Origin: Albula goreensis
Lineage: Eukaryota > Chordata > Actinopteri > Albuliformes > Albulidae
Assembly: GCA_022829145.1 (NCBI GenBank)
Contig: CM040748.1
Coordinates: 5,040,501 to 5,104,500, forward strand
Direction: 5' to 3'
Length of the DNA: 64,000 nucleotides
Part shown: one piece after another, positions 13,628 to 27,900 of the stretch
Layout: each line of letters opens with the position of its first letter
Position numbering within the stretch: position 1 is the stretch's first letter
Position numbers and translations under genes: made by a program
The notes under the pieces: generated by a model
Databases searched by the model: none
Told to the model about the DNA's origin: nothing
What the model saw: the letters and a program-made list of their open reading frames with translations, nothing else

Positions 13628-14401
13628 ATTCTGTCTCCATAGACAAATCTATGTTAGTACAATGGATGTGGCTATGAATATGTGTATGTGTGAGTGTGTA
13701 TGTGTGATTGTGTGAAATTGCAAGTGAATTTCTGAGCTTTGATATACTTGATACATTGCATTAACCTACTTGTAGAAATAGAAATGCTGTGGCACAGAAA
13801 CTAGCCATACTATGTAAAGATGATCCAATGATCTGACTTTCCATTTGACATTCTATAAATCAGAGCTTTTATTATGCAGGACGGAAAATGTTCTCCATGG
13901 CCATCACAGGATCCACCATAACATCATCCTTAAAAGTAATGCTTTTAGATCTGTCACCTTGACATTGAACAGGAGCTCAACTGGGCTGCCTCTGTCAGGT
14001 GATGAGCTGTTAGACCTAGTTTTGAGTCTTCTGGGGAACATGGGTTTTATTCTGAGAGGAGAAAAGAAATTAGAGCACCATCAGTATCAAACTCAAGCAA
14101 GTTTCTATTACAAATCTTTCCATGACACATAAGACGAGAATGAAGAGTCAGTGGGTAATATGAGCTGAAGAAATACATGTACTTATACCACCTAAAATAT
14201 CTCTAAATGTCATAAATTGATACTGATATTATGAAACATGGAATTACAGAAAGAAAAGGCTGGTCAAAATGCAAGATTGTCTGTAATATGTGGAGTTGGT
14301 AACAAACTATGAAATATAGTTTGCTTAATAGATTGAAATAACTTCAAAGAAATATGCCCAGGTGGAAACACAGTTTGAAGGATGTTGAGGTGAGTTCACC
14401 C

Positions 14402-14461
14402 CTATAATGTACAGTAAAGTAAAGTAAAAACATATATATAATGTACAGTAAAGTAAAGTAA

Positions 14462-14494
<33 letters not shown>
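14402..14494. repeat. Short tandem duplication followed by (TA)n
   Basis: TATAATGTACAGTAAAGTAA occurs twice in tandem, each copy followed by CATATATA. The second copy runs into a (TA)n tract of about 30 bp. Confidence 0.8.
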
Positions 14495-14496
<2 letters not shown>

Positions 14497-17400
14497 TTAT
14501 TTTTATTATTAATTGTAATATGGGTTGTTCTCCTGGAAGGTGAACCTATTTGTGAAGCTGTGGTAAGGACAAGCCTCCTGTGTAAAGTTACTGTGATAGG
14601 TATGCATTTACTGTATTAGGTTACAGTGAATAGGGTAAGCCTGCTCTGCTTAGTTGCTGTGATGGGAATTTGTTTTAAAAAATGGTGCCTCATCCTTAAA
14701 ATTCTCACTGTAAAACAGCAAAGTCTCTGAAAAAATTCAATTCTGTGCTGCTCAGCAACACTCCAAGACAAACAGTTATCTAAATATAAAACAGAATGAA
14801 AAATCTTAGCAATGTTAAGACCTTTATTGCCCTTGTGTAAATATCTGAAGTTCCCTCCAAATTCTACACCTAATGAAGCCTTGTTTACCTATTTTGTTTT
14901 GCACACAACATGAAAATGGTTTAGACACCAGCCTCTGGGAATTTACAAGTGACTGGAAGGACTTGAGTCTGGATTGTATTATATGTATTATTTAGATTCA
15001 GGTATGGAAGCATCTTCCCTAAAAATGCTGAATCTGCCTTTCATATTTTATATGTCAGCTATTTCTACCCCAATTACTGTTGTACTGTCAATGATATGTT
15101 TTCCAATGTGTGACTCTTGAATATTTGGGACTGTGCAAACTTATGGAACCATAATAACAAAGACTGCATTAGATTGAAGTGGAAATTAACCACAAAACTG
15201 TATATGATAAACACAGCTGCATTTCCTCAGTTCTACACAGCACATTGTGACCATAAAGACCATAAGTGTTAGCCATTCCAAATGGAACGCTTGATATTTT
15301 TTGTTGATTTGATGCCATTATATTTCATTGCATTTACTGAATATTCTCTCAGACACATAAAAGCAACCAATGGTTAGAATATACATCACTGTATTTTCAC
15401 ACTATGTGGCAAAGAATGATTTTGTTCTAATTTTGCAGAATTGTCCTTAAATTATTCCATTCTCAGACATTCTGGATATTACAACCTAAGTAAGTCAAGG
15501 CTTTAGAGTATAAAAAGCTTCAAGTGTTTAAACGACGTACAAAAGTAACTCGCACAACAACTTTGCTCTTATTCTCCATATTCTCAAATGAATTTTTGGT
15601 CGGTCAGAATTTGTGGAAAAAACTATGAACTTATTAAGTAAACATAAAACCTGCTACCTGTAGTCTAGAAACGTCAGTGAATTCCAAACTCGTATAAATT
15701 TAATTTGGGCTATGGATGACTATATTTGTTTCGTATGGCTGGGAAAATATTCAGGAATCAACATTGCCCCCTTCTTGTCGTACAGTAAAGGATCAGACTT
15801 CAATCTGTGATAAATGTGAAGTGCGCAAGGAAAATCAGGCTATATACCTATTTTGTACATGCGAATTGGAAACAAATTCTGAACATGGTTAGAAAATTAA
15901 CCTCTAAAACGCTTTTGGGAAAAAGTGTGATTATATTTATTTTGTACACATCAAGAATATAATTTATTAAACAGGCAATCCAGACCCCCCACTACATTCC
16001 TCTTGTTTTACAGCTTGTTGTCTGTCCATGAGCGGACAATTAGCATCGGAAAGGAAATCAAAGATTCAGTGCAGTTAAACTTTATTGCACAGTGCAGATT
16101 TATACTGTTTGAATAAACAAACCTTGGCACATAACAACTTGCTCGTATGCCATTAAAGGATTAATTTCTTTCCGTTCCACTCATGACTCAGGCAAACATT
16201 AACAAACCCTGCAGATTTCCGAAACCTAGTTTTTTGAACTTCATTACACCACAAATGTTAGTTTAATCAAATAGACAATGTGTTTGAACTAACATTCCAT
16301 GTGTTAGTTTTCGGACAGTGCACACGGTTCTCCCCGCGGCCAGCAAAGAAACAGCGTTGTCAACGAGAGTCAAACTGATATGACCATACTACTTCGATGA
16401 AACAGGATTTTAAAAAACTGCCCCGAGACTACATTTAACGAGCTACTAAACTAGCAATTACGGTAGCCCCTAGTCGCGCATGTACCTAGTGAAACTGATG
16501 AAAAGCCATCATTGAACATTAGTACTAGTAATTCACGCTGAGATTAAACGTTTCTGACTCGTTACATATTTATTTTACGTATTGTAAGTTTTCTGTGTCG
16601 TTAAAAAGAGACACCTTTAACTTTACAGCAAAGACTGTTACAGCCGAGAAACATGATCTCATGTTTCTGCAGCTAAGTACCACAACATTCTGGTATTCTA
16701 CCAATTAACCATCAGCCGATTATTATTCCACACAACAGTTATTCTTGCAAACATTATAGTCTACGAAAAGTTATTGTCTGTCTACGTACAGCTCTCTGAA
16801 ACTCTATGAAAACTATAACCGTTCCGTAAATCTAAATTTGGTATAACAAAGAGAGATGGTCGGCGAAATCGGATGATTTGTGTTGTAGCCCACTGTTAAA
16901 ACATATGGGTATGACGCCGCCTTGTGGCACGTAATAAAAGTACCTGGAACGGTTTACTTAAGGGTTGCCAGAGACAAAGCCTACTAAGTAGGCTGCAGTA
17001 GAAAGGCTTAAATGAACCATAAAGCTGACACGCGCAATTTTACAGTTGCCACCACCCGAGTAACTGCATGGCACCAAATAACGTGGGGTACTTCTCCGCT
17101 TCTCCTAAAATAAAAAAGAGCCTAAATACATTGCCATCATTGAATTCACCGGTTGTTTTCTACTGTTCTTCTAAATTAATTATACACTGTTATTGGTACT
17201 ATAGACAAAATAACCAAAGGTTTATCCCTATAGATTAAACATATTGCTGTCATATATATGATTATATATATTACAATTGCAGTTCTAGTTCATGATATTG
17301 CTGTACACTTTGGTGATTCTCAAGGAGAGAATCCTAGTCTTAGATTTTAGCTGCGGTTCAATGTTCTGCTACTTCCTTTCCACCGGCTTCACATACAGGC

Positions 17401-18256
17401 ATACATACCTGCATCTGACTGGTAATAAAGTCTGGTATTGCTGTGTCAGCCTTGCTTTTAAGGCACAGCCTTGGGAAAACTTCAAATTTTTGCAAGGAGA
17501 GCTTGTGTTTATCAACAGTCAAGGGGAGATGGGGCTACAGCCCATGTTAAATGTTTAATGGAATAAAATTGGTGGCTCCCAGTATTTTGCATAATGTATA
17601 AGTCAAACTAACATGCCTGCAGGTTCTTGGGTTAGTGTGGTTCTTCTATACTGGAATTATACTAATTTGCTATTATACTACTGTTTGCTATTTCTCCAGT
17701 TTTTTAGAAATTGCCTGAAGTACTTGTCAGTATTTTTAATTGAATGCCCTGAAACAATCACCTTGGGATGACTGCTGGTTAGACAAGCCAGGACAGTCCA
17801 GGAGCTGTGCAGAGGGTGTTATGGGCTCTGGTCTGAGGACTGTCCGAGGGACCACCATGCAAACTAAATGCATCCATTTCTTTGTCTCCTGGTGCACTGG
17901 GCATACCATACATTGAGGGTCTTGTTTTGTAGGTTTCTCTGTTCTGTATCTATGTGAAATAAATTTTTATTCCAGGTTGATTCTAATACAATGCTGAAGT
18001 AGCTGTTGTCTTGGTATTACAGTGATTATTTTTCTTTCAAAGAACAAATAGAGAATGACTAGATTATGGCAATGAACAGTAAGGCTGATTATGTCACTGG
18101 CCTATATAATTGTTGATAATATCTTGGTTGTGGTCTACATCTTACTGTAAACGAAGATGTCTAGATTCATGAGTGTCTAGCTAAGCTTAAGAATGTTTTA
18201 TTTGTCTAGGCTAAATGTTGTGAAACATGATGTGACCATTGATACCTGTTACTTTA

Positions 18257-18261
<5 letters not shown>

Positions 18262-18353
<92 letters not shown>
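18262..18353. repeat. (CA)n microsatellite
   Basis: About 46 uninterrupted CA units, roughly 0.65 kb upstream of the candidate prpsap2 first exon. Confidence 0.95.
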
Positions 18354-18355
<2 letters not shown>

Positions 18356-18558
18356 ATGAACAGTCATATTAATGGTAAATGTATAAATTTACATAACTGA
18401 TTTAACTGTTTTATTTACAGACAGTTGACAAATAAGATTACATTAAAATCCCCATTTGTAAGCTCAACGCCCACAGGATTGCAAAGACACTTATACCAAA
18501 GAAGCTTAGATTTCAAAAGGTCAGCAACCTATAACTGTCTCTTAAATGTGCTTGAAAG

Positions 18559-18587
18559 TTTATTTATTTATTTATTTATTTATTTTA
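18559..18587. repeat. (TTTA)n microsatellite
   Basis: About seven TTTA units. Confidence 0.85.
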
Positions 18588-18959
18588 AATGAAAACCCAC
18601 TGTAAAGAATACCTAATCTGTTTCACTACTGCCACAACTGGATGCCACACCATTTTCCCTACTGGACAATTTGCTAATACAACACAGCGACATTGATCAG
18701 CTTCAAGTGCTATCAAAGCTATAGCTGTTATAATCTATTTATACCGATCAGGAACTATAGTACAAAGTTCCAACTACATGCAGTGGTATGCAGCTTAATT
18801 TTTCACTTTTGGATTTTTAAAGAGTTGCACATATTAATAAAATGTCTTTTGAGGCATGCAAGTTGAAATTGTACTGTGTAGGTCAGAGAGTTCTTCAGAA
18901 TGTTTTTTTCTAGTTCCTGTTTACGGCAGTGGCGTTATGACGATAGCCTCTCTCTCCAA

Positions 18960-19094
18960 TTATTTCGTCAAAAAATCTTCGTGTTTCATTGGCTTAAAGA
19001 CCTGTCCATCAATTTCCCGAGGCTTCGGTTTAACTAGTTGAAGAGCGTGGTACTGACTGGGTTGGTTAGTAGCTGAACAAAGAGCATCAAACTG
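18960..19094 (+). promoter_or_regulatory. prpsap2: Candidate prpsap2 promoter and noncoding exon 1
   Basis: The first coding exon of prpsap2 begins with a clear acceptor (TTGTGTTTCAG at 21211-21221), so an upstream exon must exist. A good candidate donor, AACTG|GTAAGA, lies at 19094/19095. An inverted CCAAT box (ATTGG, 18988-18992) lies just upstream. Other donors in the 2.2-kb gap cannot be excluded. Confidence 0.3.
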
Positions 19095-21221
19095 GTAAGA
19101 TTAATTACTTCTCATGATCTGCTGTGCGGTGAGATGGTTATTTTATTTATAGCTGTGTCTGAAAATTGTATTATTCTTTGAGGTTTAATAGAGGCCGTAC
19201 ATAAAACAGCTCTGGTGTAGTAGTGAGATGATCTAGCTCGCTACTGTAGCTATTGGCACAAGCAGAAACGCAAAAGGTCATCACCTGATTTATGATAGCT
19301 CGCTAGCTGGCTATTTATTTATCACGTGTCACTGTCTTGTTATACTCTTTACACCTTAGATTCACAGAAAAATGCATGCAAGGTGGATAGCCGAATAGCT
19401 AATCCGCTAACCACTCACACTGTCTCACTTGCAAGATAGCTGTCTTAGCAAATATCGTGCTCTCTTCCAGCTAGGGAGTGATAGGGCACTTGTCACTAAG
19501 TCAGAGTCATAGGTTGCTAGTAACTGGCTAACATATCATTTGATTTTAAAACCTGCTAGCCACATCCATACAGCTTTCTTAACGTTGCTGCCGCTGGAGT
19601 ATTTAACTGTTAGCCTACCAGGCTATGAAAAAATCCACACATACATTTGACAGCCCGGTTAGCCAAGAGCGTTAGCCAACTAAAGTCACTGAGTAAAAGC
19701 ATATCGAGGGTTTTTTCCTATCGATAACGATCGATAAGGATTAATAGCTGTCTTGATGAGCATAGAATCGGAGGATTCAGCGGTGGTCAAGTTAAGGAGC
19801 TGACGGGCAGTAGCTAGCTACCGTACTAACCTGTCAAGATAGCTAGCGTTCTCTTAGCGATCAGCTGTAATTGGCTAAACTTGATCAGCATTATACTGAA
19901 TGTAGATAGTGTATCCAACAATTATGCACAAGTCACATGTTCATGACAAATGAGAAATAAACTATTTCAAAAACTTTATTTCACAGCTTGCCACTGGCGC
20001 ATGTTGTATAGCCAGCTAACTCAGAGTTGTCGTGGGCTACAGCATGCTAGTTTCTATCTTCTCAACGTAGACAGACTAAGGCATCTTGTTTATTTGACGA
20101 GCCGTCTAATGGATGAGACGAATATATAACTGTACAGATATACATAACTATAACTATATACAGATATACACGCATCCTTAGCTAATTACTGTGTAATGGT
20201 TTCGCACTCTGCCTTATACTTCTGTCAGTTCATTACACAGTTCGATATTTACTGAAGCATTTCAGGTTAGGTAAGATGATTTAATTGCAGTGAACTGAAG
20301 CTTTAATAATTACACTTATGTTAGCCAACACAAATTATGTAAGGTGCCCAGTTCAGATTAATAAAAGGGAATTATTCGTTTACCTATGGTTCCAGTTTCA
20401 GTCTCCAGTTTGCTCTAAGTCAAGACCAAAAATAGAAAAGCACAAATGAGGAAGTTGCTCTATTCTTTTTGCGTCTGTCTCCATTTGACAGGTACAGTTG
20501 CAACCATAAGGTGTTCATTTAAAATTGCTATTTACATCTCAAATGACCATTGGTAATCTTTGATTGCTTATAACCTAAAACAAATTATTGTTGAAGAGAG
20601 TTTGCCAAGTTTTCTTTATGGTTCTACAGTTTCCCCAACATGGAAATGAAGATAGGTCAAAGCAAAGTTTAAAAAAAAAAAAAAAAAAAATGCATGCTCA
20701 GATTGTGATGTCATTGTCCTGTACATTGTGTTCCTCTGGTGCTGTTCTAGACACTTCTTTGATTGGTGGAAGTCATTGCCGTCAATCTTGTGGACTGGAC
20801 ACTGATTTCCTGCTCTGTAATTCTCTTAATTCTGTGGGGGCAGAGTCGGTAGCGACGAAGGTACAGTAACGTTAATAGCTGACATTGTAAAACTGCTTCA
20901 GAACAGAGGACTGAAAAACAGGGTCACAGGTCTTCAGTGGTTGGAAACTTGGTTCCTCTTGCAGACATTAACTGTTTACTTGGTTGGCTGTTTCTTAGCT
21001 GAAACTTGGTTCCTCTTGCAGTTTGTTAACCGAACCATTATAACATTACTGTGTGGAATCGCTGACGATTATCAGCTTCATTAAAATGCTTTGAGTTTGT
21101 TGTTAACAGACAAAGCGTTGTCCACATTGGAACCAGGCAGTACTTCTGTGGACACAGCGATAGGCCATGAAAGGTTGCTGTCTGTGCACAGCTGACTGAC
21201 GCCCGTGACCTTGTGTTTCAG
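19095..21221 (+). other. prpsap2: prpsap2 intron 1 (inferred)
   Basis: No coding signal. It contains many TAGCTAGC-like words around 19200-19900 and a 57-bp-spaced direct duplication of a pyrimidine-rich segment (20944-20964 and 21001-21021) that ends in an acceptor-like CTCTTGCAG. Confidence 0.4.
20944..21021. repeat. Direct duplication with acceptor-like ends
   Basis: AAACTTGGTTCCTCTTGCAG occurs at 20945-20964 and 21002-21021. Each ends in a pyrimidine-rich CAG that resembles a 3' splice site. Confidence 0.75.
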
Positions 21222-21299
21222 GAAGGGTTCAGCAGTGTCTGGGAGCCCAGGGAGCCGCTACCTGAGTCCCAAGAAGGTGACGCCAAGACTCGGCCAGAT

Positions 21300-21382
21300 A
21301 TGAACACCACCAAGGGCGGCCTGGTCATCTTTACGGCCAACTCCAACCCGGCCTGCATGGAGCTGGGCAAGAGGATCGCAGA
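21300..21382 (+). CDS. prpsap2: prpsap2 coding exon 1 (residues 1-27)
   Basis: The exon itself starts at 21222 after TTTCAG. ATG with G at -3 opens [16 protein letters not shown]. The donor is GA|GTGAGT, phase 2. The frame before the ATG is open back to the acceptor, so a longer N-terminus from an upstream exon is possible. Confidence 0.92.
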
Positions 21383-21529
21383 GTGAGTTCTGCACTATCA
21401 TGTATCAAACTAAGTACACCTGTTAACCAAGCTGTAAATTATACAGTCCAAAACTTAAAATAAAATGGCAGCTGTAACTTTTGAGGTATGCAGTCACGCT
21501 GAAATATTTATATATATTTTTCATGGAAA

Positions 21530-21565
<36 letters not shown>

Positions 21566-21879
21566 ATTTTGAATAAATGTAAATTATGATAGATGGGTTG
21601 TGCAGGGGTTAAACAGTCCCCTGGTAAAACTGGTCACCGCCCTGTCTGCAATGACTAAGGAAGGCTCTGATTGTGTTTACTTTATTACCAAAACTGCCTT
21701 CTTTAACTCCAGTCTGATCACACTGATGTAGAACTCTTTTGCTCTGCATGTTTACAGCTAACTTATATTGCTAAAATCTCTACTGCAGATCTGTAGTCTT
21801 GTGCTACTGAAATGTGTCAGAAATCAGTGCAGTCTGAAACAGTCACTTGCTTTTTTGTTCTGAAGTTGCAGGTAGACAT

Positions 21880-21927
<48 letters not shown>

Positions 21928-24900
21928 ACACACACACACACACATACTGTGCAGTGTGCTTTAGCATTGCTATGATCGACTCTTTATTCAGAGTTTCTTT
22001 GGATTCATAAAATGTCACTTTACCAATCAGGTATTTAATTTTCATCAATGTAGCATGTGCAGTAATGCTGATCCTGTAAAGGAATTTGTGTTTTCTAAGT
22101 GCTCATTCTGCTGTTCATCTGATGCTATCATTTTAACATGGATGAGGTAATTCATTAATTCTGGTTGGCCTTTTCACACAGCTCAGGTTTTAAGCAAGCT
22201 GTTGCATGCATTTGATGAGGGCGAAACAATGGGGCTACACTCAGACATTTGCATTAGTTTCCACACCACAGTCATGCAGTTTTAAGTGTCGCGTCTCCTG
22301 GGTCTTCACTATCATAATATTTGAATATGTAAAAGAAATGTGGGGATCCTGTCTCTACATCAACAGCTGGAAAATGTTGTATAGTTTCTCAATTTAGCTG
22401 ACTTGCATGGAATATACTGTTAGTCAGAATTAATAAAAATGTGGTCCAAGGTCAGATTCTGCAAGATAGACGTTCTTCTGTTAATCAATTAATTGATTGG
22501 GAATTAATATGTAGTTGTAATCTACATTTGTGTGCTTGTATCCTTGTCTTCCTGAGCAGACGCCTTGGTGTGGAGCTGGGGAAAGTGCAGGTGTATCAGG
22601 AAGCTAATCGAGGTAAGCTAAACCATCGAGGAGGCAGAGGCATGAGAAGTTTGGCATGTCCTTGATTAACTTCACACAATGAAACTTCTCATGAAGCACG
22701 GCTGCGGGCTCCAGCAATCATTACAGTGAAGTTACAGTGTTGGAATTTTGCAGAGCGATTTACAGTGTGGGGAAATGGCAGTGATACTGTACGGAATACA
22801 ACAGTACAGTAGTGCCACAGAGAAGGCACTCTCGGTAAGGTCATAAACAGTCGCTCTGAAGTGGCTGATAAAGCCTTGGCTTACCATTGTCAACATAAAA
22901 AATGTAAATACTGTCTGCATATTCTCCCCACTGGCCCAACACCGTTTGAAAGTGAATGTATAAAGTTGCACGTAAGTACACATGTAACTTTTGAAAAGAG
23001 AACTAGTGACCTTAATTTGAATCTCTTATTATTTGTGGTTACTTGACTATATCCATTGGGACTGGCTTTTGAAGTGCTGAAACCACTTTAAATAGTAGGA
23101 AAACAACTCGTAATTAATCATTTTTCATGAGCTTGAGGGGTAAGAGTGTTCTGATCTGGTATGCTGTAGAGTAGGTGCTCAGTGGAGTGTGAGCTCTTAA
23201 ATTATCCTGCTCAAATTATAGCTAGGCCTTTAGAGAAAAATATTTTTTGTGTGTAACACTCATGCACTCTTGTTGTTAGTCAGCCCGCATGCGAAAAGCC
23301 TCAGATGTTTCAGTTAATGATTGTATAACCTTCAGCTCTGTGTCCTTAAGATCCGGGTGCTGATGTTTGCGCAGAACTGTGTGCATAAACTTGTTTTAGC
23401 CTTTTGGCTGCTGGTTTGTCTGTTACTCTGGTATGTAAATCATGCAGGTGCTCCCTGTTCGTGGCAGACTAACGAACTTCTTGCGAAGGCCTGGTTAGAG
23501 GATGTGTTCTCATAGCGCTGTCCTAATTATAATCTCATCTTGGTTGCCAAAATGTAATGAATCTGCATAATGCCAGCACAAATCCTGCATAATCACTGCC
23601 TGACATTACAGAGTATCATTTTAAATTTATCTTCTTGCCTGCTTGCTTGCTTGGACATTTTGAAGTACAGTCACTCAGCTGTTTACTCTTAACTGAGCTT
23701 TAGAGCACCTTGTTGTTTTCCCTTGATTACTCATTTATGTACTGCCGGGGTATTAACACTGTAGTGAGCTGTATTATAATGCTCTCTAGTTCCTGGAGGT
23801 GTGGACATTGTCTGTGTTTGTTTTTATGTGGGGTTCAGGAGACTTTCGAATAATTTAGCCGGAATTCTGCAGCTTATTTTGGCAAGTAAGTGTGGCGTCA
23901 TGCCTGACATGCTGAACAGGATACAGGAATTAAAACATGATCACAGAATGGGATGAGCAGAAGGGCTGTGTATACAGATCAGTGTGGCCTTTGGTGGATC
24001 ATCGTTGTGTAATCTGATTGGTTCGAAGGCAGTCATGTGGAATTGCCACGCCTCTGTGCTTCCTTGTTATGCAAACACGATTATCAGTCAAGCTTTAGGT
24101 GGCTGCAGAGTGACAACAGCGGGCAAGTTTGAACCTTTCAGGGCAGACAGTGAGTCTTAGGAGGCAGCACGGCAAATGGCAGTGACTTTCCTGCCATACT
24201 TCATGGACCGACCAATGCTCCTCTCCATCCACAGTCCCGCCCGCTTCCATAAGTTCAGAATCAAAAGCGGCTTTCATGCCTTGTATTTGAAATGGCTTGA
24301 AAAGTGAGAACCAAAACCATCTCAGGTTCTGTGAAATCAACTCCATATTTCAAAACATGAAAGCTGGTTGCACAATAATTGTACAAATGTATTGCATTTA
24401 TAGAGCACTTTTTTTTTGAAGGAGCCCAAAGCGCTTTACAGTGATGTGGGGAAGCTCACTTCAATTTGCAGTATTTCCCTGGGCAGCCATTTTGTGCCAG
24501 GAGTGCTCCTCCTCCATCGGCTGAGGTAAAGAGGGAGGGAATAAATTATCCTGCGTTTATCAGGAATGGGATTTTCGATCAAAAACTATTACAAACCGGA
24601 TCCTTGAAAACCTTTTTGCAGAGGCCTTTGATCTCCTGTAGAAAACACAGACTCCCAGTTCACCCCTCCACCTCTGAAGTAGAAATGTGTTATTATATTT
24701 CCTGTCACGTTAGTCTCACTATGCCAAGTGTGGCACTGTTGCCAGAAAGATGTACACTTTTATTTTGTGAATTACACTGGATTTTTGTCATTTTAACAAA
24801 TTAATTGTAACTTTGCCTTTTGTATAATTTTTGTAAGTGTTGTGTTAGTAACTGGAATATGTTTTTTTTTTTCTCCTTTAAATATGGAGTTAATTTTGGA

Positions 24901-27900
24901 GTGCTGTAATACATTGGATGCCTGCTTTTCTTCAGTCTTGTGGGAGTTGCATAGTTGACATTTGGGAGCTGGATTTCCATTTCTGAATGCATATTTGCAT
25001 TTCCAAATGTAATCGTGAATTCCCAAACAGAAAGCTTTGCATTCTATTGCATGGCTGTGTGCGCATGTTGTAGAGGTTAAACAGAAATCCTGGCTGGCTT
25101 GCCTGAGTCAACTGTGGTGGATGTAAAGAAGTGTGTTCATTTGTATTGGTAGTGCAGACAGTTGACCAGGGTGAGAGGAGGCAGCTGGTTAGATGTCGGT
25201 GACGGCTCATCCATTTCCAAATGCACCTGTGAGCATGGGCGTCGGTCTGTTTTGAAAAGCGCTGGGTACAACGACGGGTTCAGCTAACTAAAGGCTTTCA
25301 GAAAGTAGTTGGTGGGACGAATTGGGCCGCGACGAAAAGTGGTGGGGACGTGTCCCCAGCATCCCCAGCGTAAATGACACCTACGCCTCTGAGAGCACGC
25401 CTCCAAGAGAGGGAAGGTAGGATAAATTGAATAACTGCAGCAGGACATTTTTTATGCGGAAGGTTTTTGGATAATCATCATTGTTTCATTTTGAATTCAT
25501 TACAGTAAGTGTCTCATTGGAGGTATTGAATGTTTTTTTTTTTTTTTTTTTTTTTCCTTGTTGAAATAAAATCACACTAATGTTAGCTGATTGAGGGGTA
25601 TGAAGCTCAGTTCACTAAGCCCCTGAGTTTGCCGTTTTATGAAATGTTTTTTTTTTTTTTTTTTTTATGGAATAGAAAATCGGTGCCCATAGGCAGAGCC
25701 TGCTGTTGAAGCAGATTTGGGTAAATGTAGATAAAATTCAAATGTTAGCTTCTGAATTCCGAACCCAGAAGGCCATTATAGTTCATGGAAGCTTTGGCAA
25801 AATGAAAGTTTTTAAAAGCTTGACACGTGTGGCTTAATGTAAAAAGAAATGTGGGGGGGAAAAACTGCTGAGAAGATACTGAATGACTTTCATATGCTGA
25901 CTCTGAGTAAATAGAGGCTCAGAGCATGTGTTTGACTTTGTTTGCGGCTGGCTTTATCTGTTTGACATGACACCGTTTAGGCAGATCTCTTTATCTGCTG
26001 TTTTTTGAACTGAATGCTAGATATTCTGCTCAGTCTGTGATATCTGTTGTCTCCACAGAAACACGAGTACAGATCCAGGAGTCGGTTCGCGGAAAAGATG
26101 TCTTTATCATCCAGACGGTCTCAAAGTAAGTCTCATCAAAGTAGACCTGATGGAGTTAATGAAGCACGGTAACAGCGTGTTGCCAGGGAATGTTGATAAG
26201 TCACATGAGAACTGCATCAGGGGAAAAAAAAAAGCCTGACATCTTAATCTGGCCTGACGACGTGGCATTCTGATCATGTGATCACATGACAGCGAGGAAT
26301 CTTTCTCTCACAGCCGTTTGCACTGGCCGTGATGTGGAAGTGAGAGCTGCCAGCGCAGTGTGAGAAATCTTAACATTTCAGATTTCATCATCAGTCTGTG
26401 TATCTCTCTTTGCCTCCCTTTCTCTCCCACATACTTTGTGTATCTCTCACCCTCTCTCTGTCGCAGTCCTGCTGCGCTTGTGTCTTTTCCCTGCGCACGC
26501 GCTCCGTCTCTCACGCCCTCGCCCCGTATTTTCCCTGTGTCGCGCAGGGACGTGAACACGATTGTCATGGAGCTGCTGATCATGGTGTATGCCTGCAGGA
26601 CTTCGTGCGCGCGCAGCATCATCGGCGTAGTACCTTACTTCCCCTACAGCAAGCAGTGCAAAATGAGGAAAAGGGGCTCCATCGTGTCGAAGCTCCTGGC
26701 CTCCATGATGTGTAAAGCAGGTGAAGCTGTTTGCTGAGGTGTCACTGTCGCCCATCACTATAGACCGATGTGCCTGTTGTCCTTCCACCTGTACAATATA
26801 GTATAGGACTGGTGTTCTGGACATGGATTAAGCCTAATCTTGGACTGAAAGCTTTTTTTTAAGGTGGAGATCCACAAGTTATCTTTCAGTCCAGGACTAG
26901 TGGTCATCCACGTTTTGGGAACAGTGGAATGTTATCATCGTTGGTCATGTGACAAAGATTTCCGTCAGCCAACTGTTTTTCATCATGTAAAGATGAACAA
27001 CATCGAAAGGGTCTTTGACAGGAGAAAGATTTCCTTTAGCCAGACATTGAATTGTGTTGCAGGTTCTCATTTGTTACCGTTTTGGCTATGCAGTGTAAAA
27101 ACATGCTTAAAATCTGAAGTATGCATACAGAACACCCACACAAAAACTTCCTTCTTCTTTCAGTCCTGTTCCTAATCTACAGTATTCCTCTTCCTTCCTC
27201 ATATTCAAACGTACTTGTTATCTGTCTCTTAAAGCGACAGATGCAAGACTGATAACACTCCAATGTAAAATGTGCTGAGGTGTGGTGGAGTACTGTGAGT
27301 GCCATGTTGAAATGTGTCCCTAAAATTTCTTCATAGTTCAGTTTAACTTCTGTTTTTAGAGGGCAGCAAGGTAACTGAGTGGCCTCAGGCTATTTTTGTG
27401 TTAAAATGTAATAAAATTATTTGTACTTAGAGTGAGGCATGCACTTTGGTTGTTGATCATGACTGCACCACATGTACTGCATATCACAGTTCGGAACCCC
27501 AAGCCCCTCGAGTTTTTCCTGTAATCCATATGTGACTAGCTGACGGTGAAACAACCGTGATCGTCAGTGTCTGACAGACAGTGGTGTCTTTGTGAATCTC
27601 CCTGTAGGTTTGACCCATATGATCACCATGGACCTGCACCAGAAGGAGATCCAGGGCTTCTTCAACATCCCTGTGGACAACCTGCGAGCTTCCCCCTTCC
27701 TCCTACAGTACATCCAGGAAGAGGTAAGCCTGGCCTCTGCGAGAGACAGAGCAGCTCACACAGGATAAACTGTAGCCCTCCAGCACCCATGGTGTTATCA
27801 CTGTCTTAGAGGAACTCGTAATGGCTGCATCTTGGGCTGTAAAAGGTTCTCAGATCATTCAGATGGGGAGCTTGCTGTGTAACTGAGCCCTGCACTTTCT

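Larger units (their letters stand above)
12001..18900. other. Intergenic region between caskin1 and prpsap2
   Basis: AT-rich sequence with scattered simple repeats and no exon that I can support. Open frames are short and without family resemblance. A denser CpG-containing patch at about 16300-17100 might be regulatory, including a possible CTCF-like GTGCCACAAGGCGGC on the minus strand near 16916-16930. The two flanking genes diverge from this interval. Confidence 0.5.

Noticed and set aside
17292-17558. 88-codon plus-strand frame in the intergenic region
   Set aside because: No recognisable family, no splice sites, AT-rich composition expected to give such frames.
20831-20870. GCGACGAAG|GTACAG as prpsap2 exon 1 donor
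   Set aside because: Weaker context than 19094 and no promoter-like sequence; left undecided rather than annotated.
25235-25390. Possible transposon fragment with GGACGTGTCCCC
   Set aside because: No ends or target duplication could be defined, so it is only mentioned in the intron entry.
26447-26824. Minus-strand 125-codon frame
   Set aside because: Antisense of prpsap2 exon 4; the sense strand is clearly coding.
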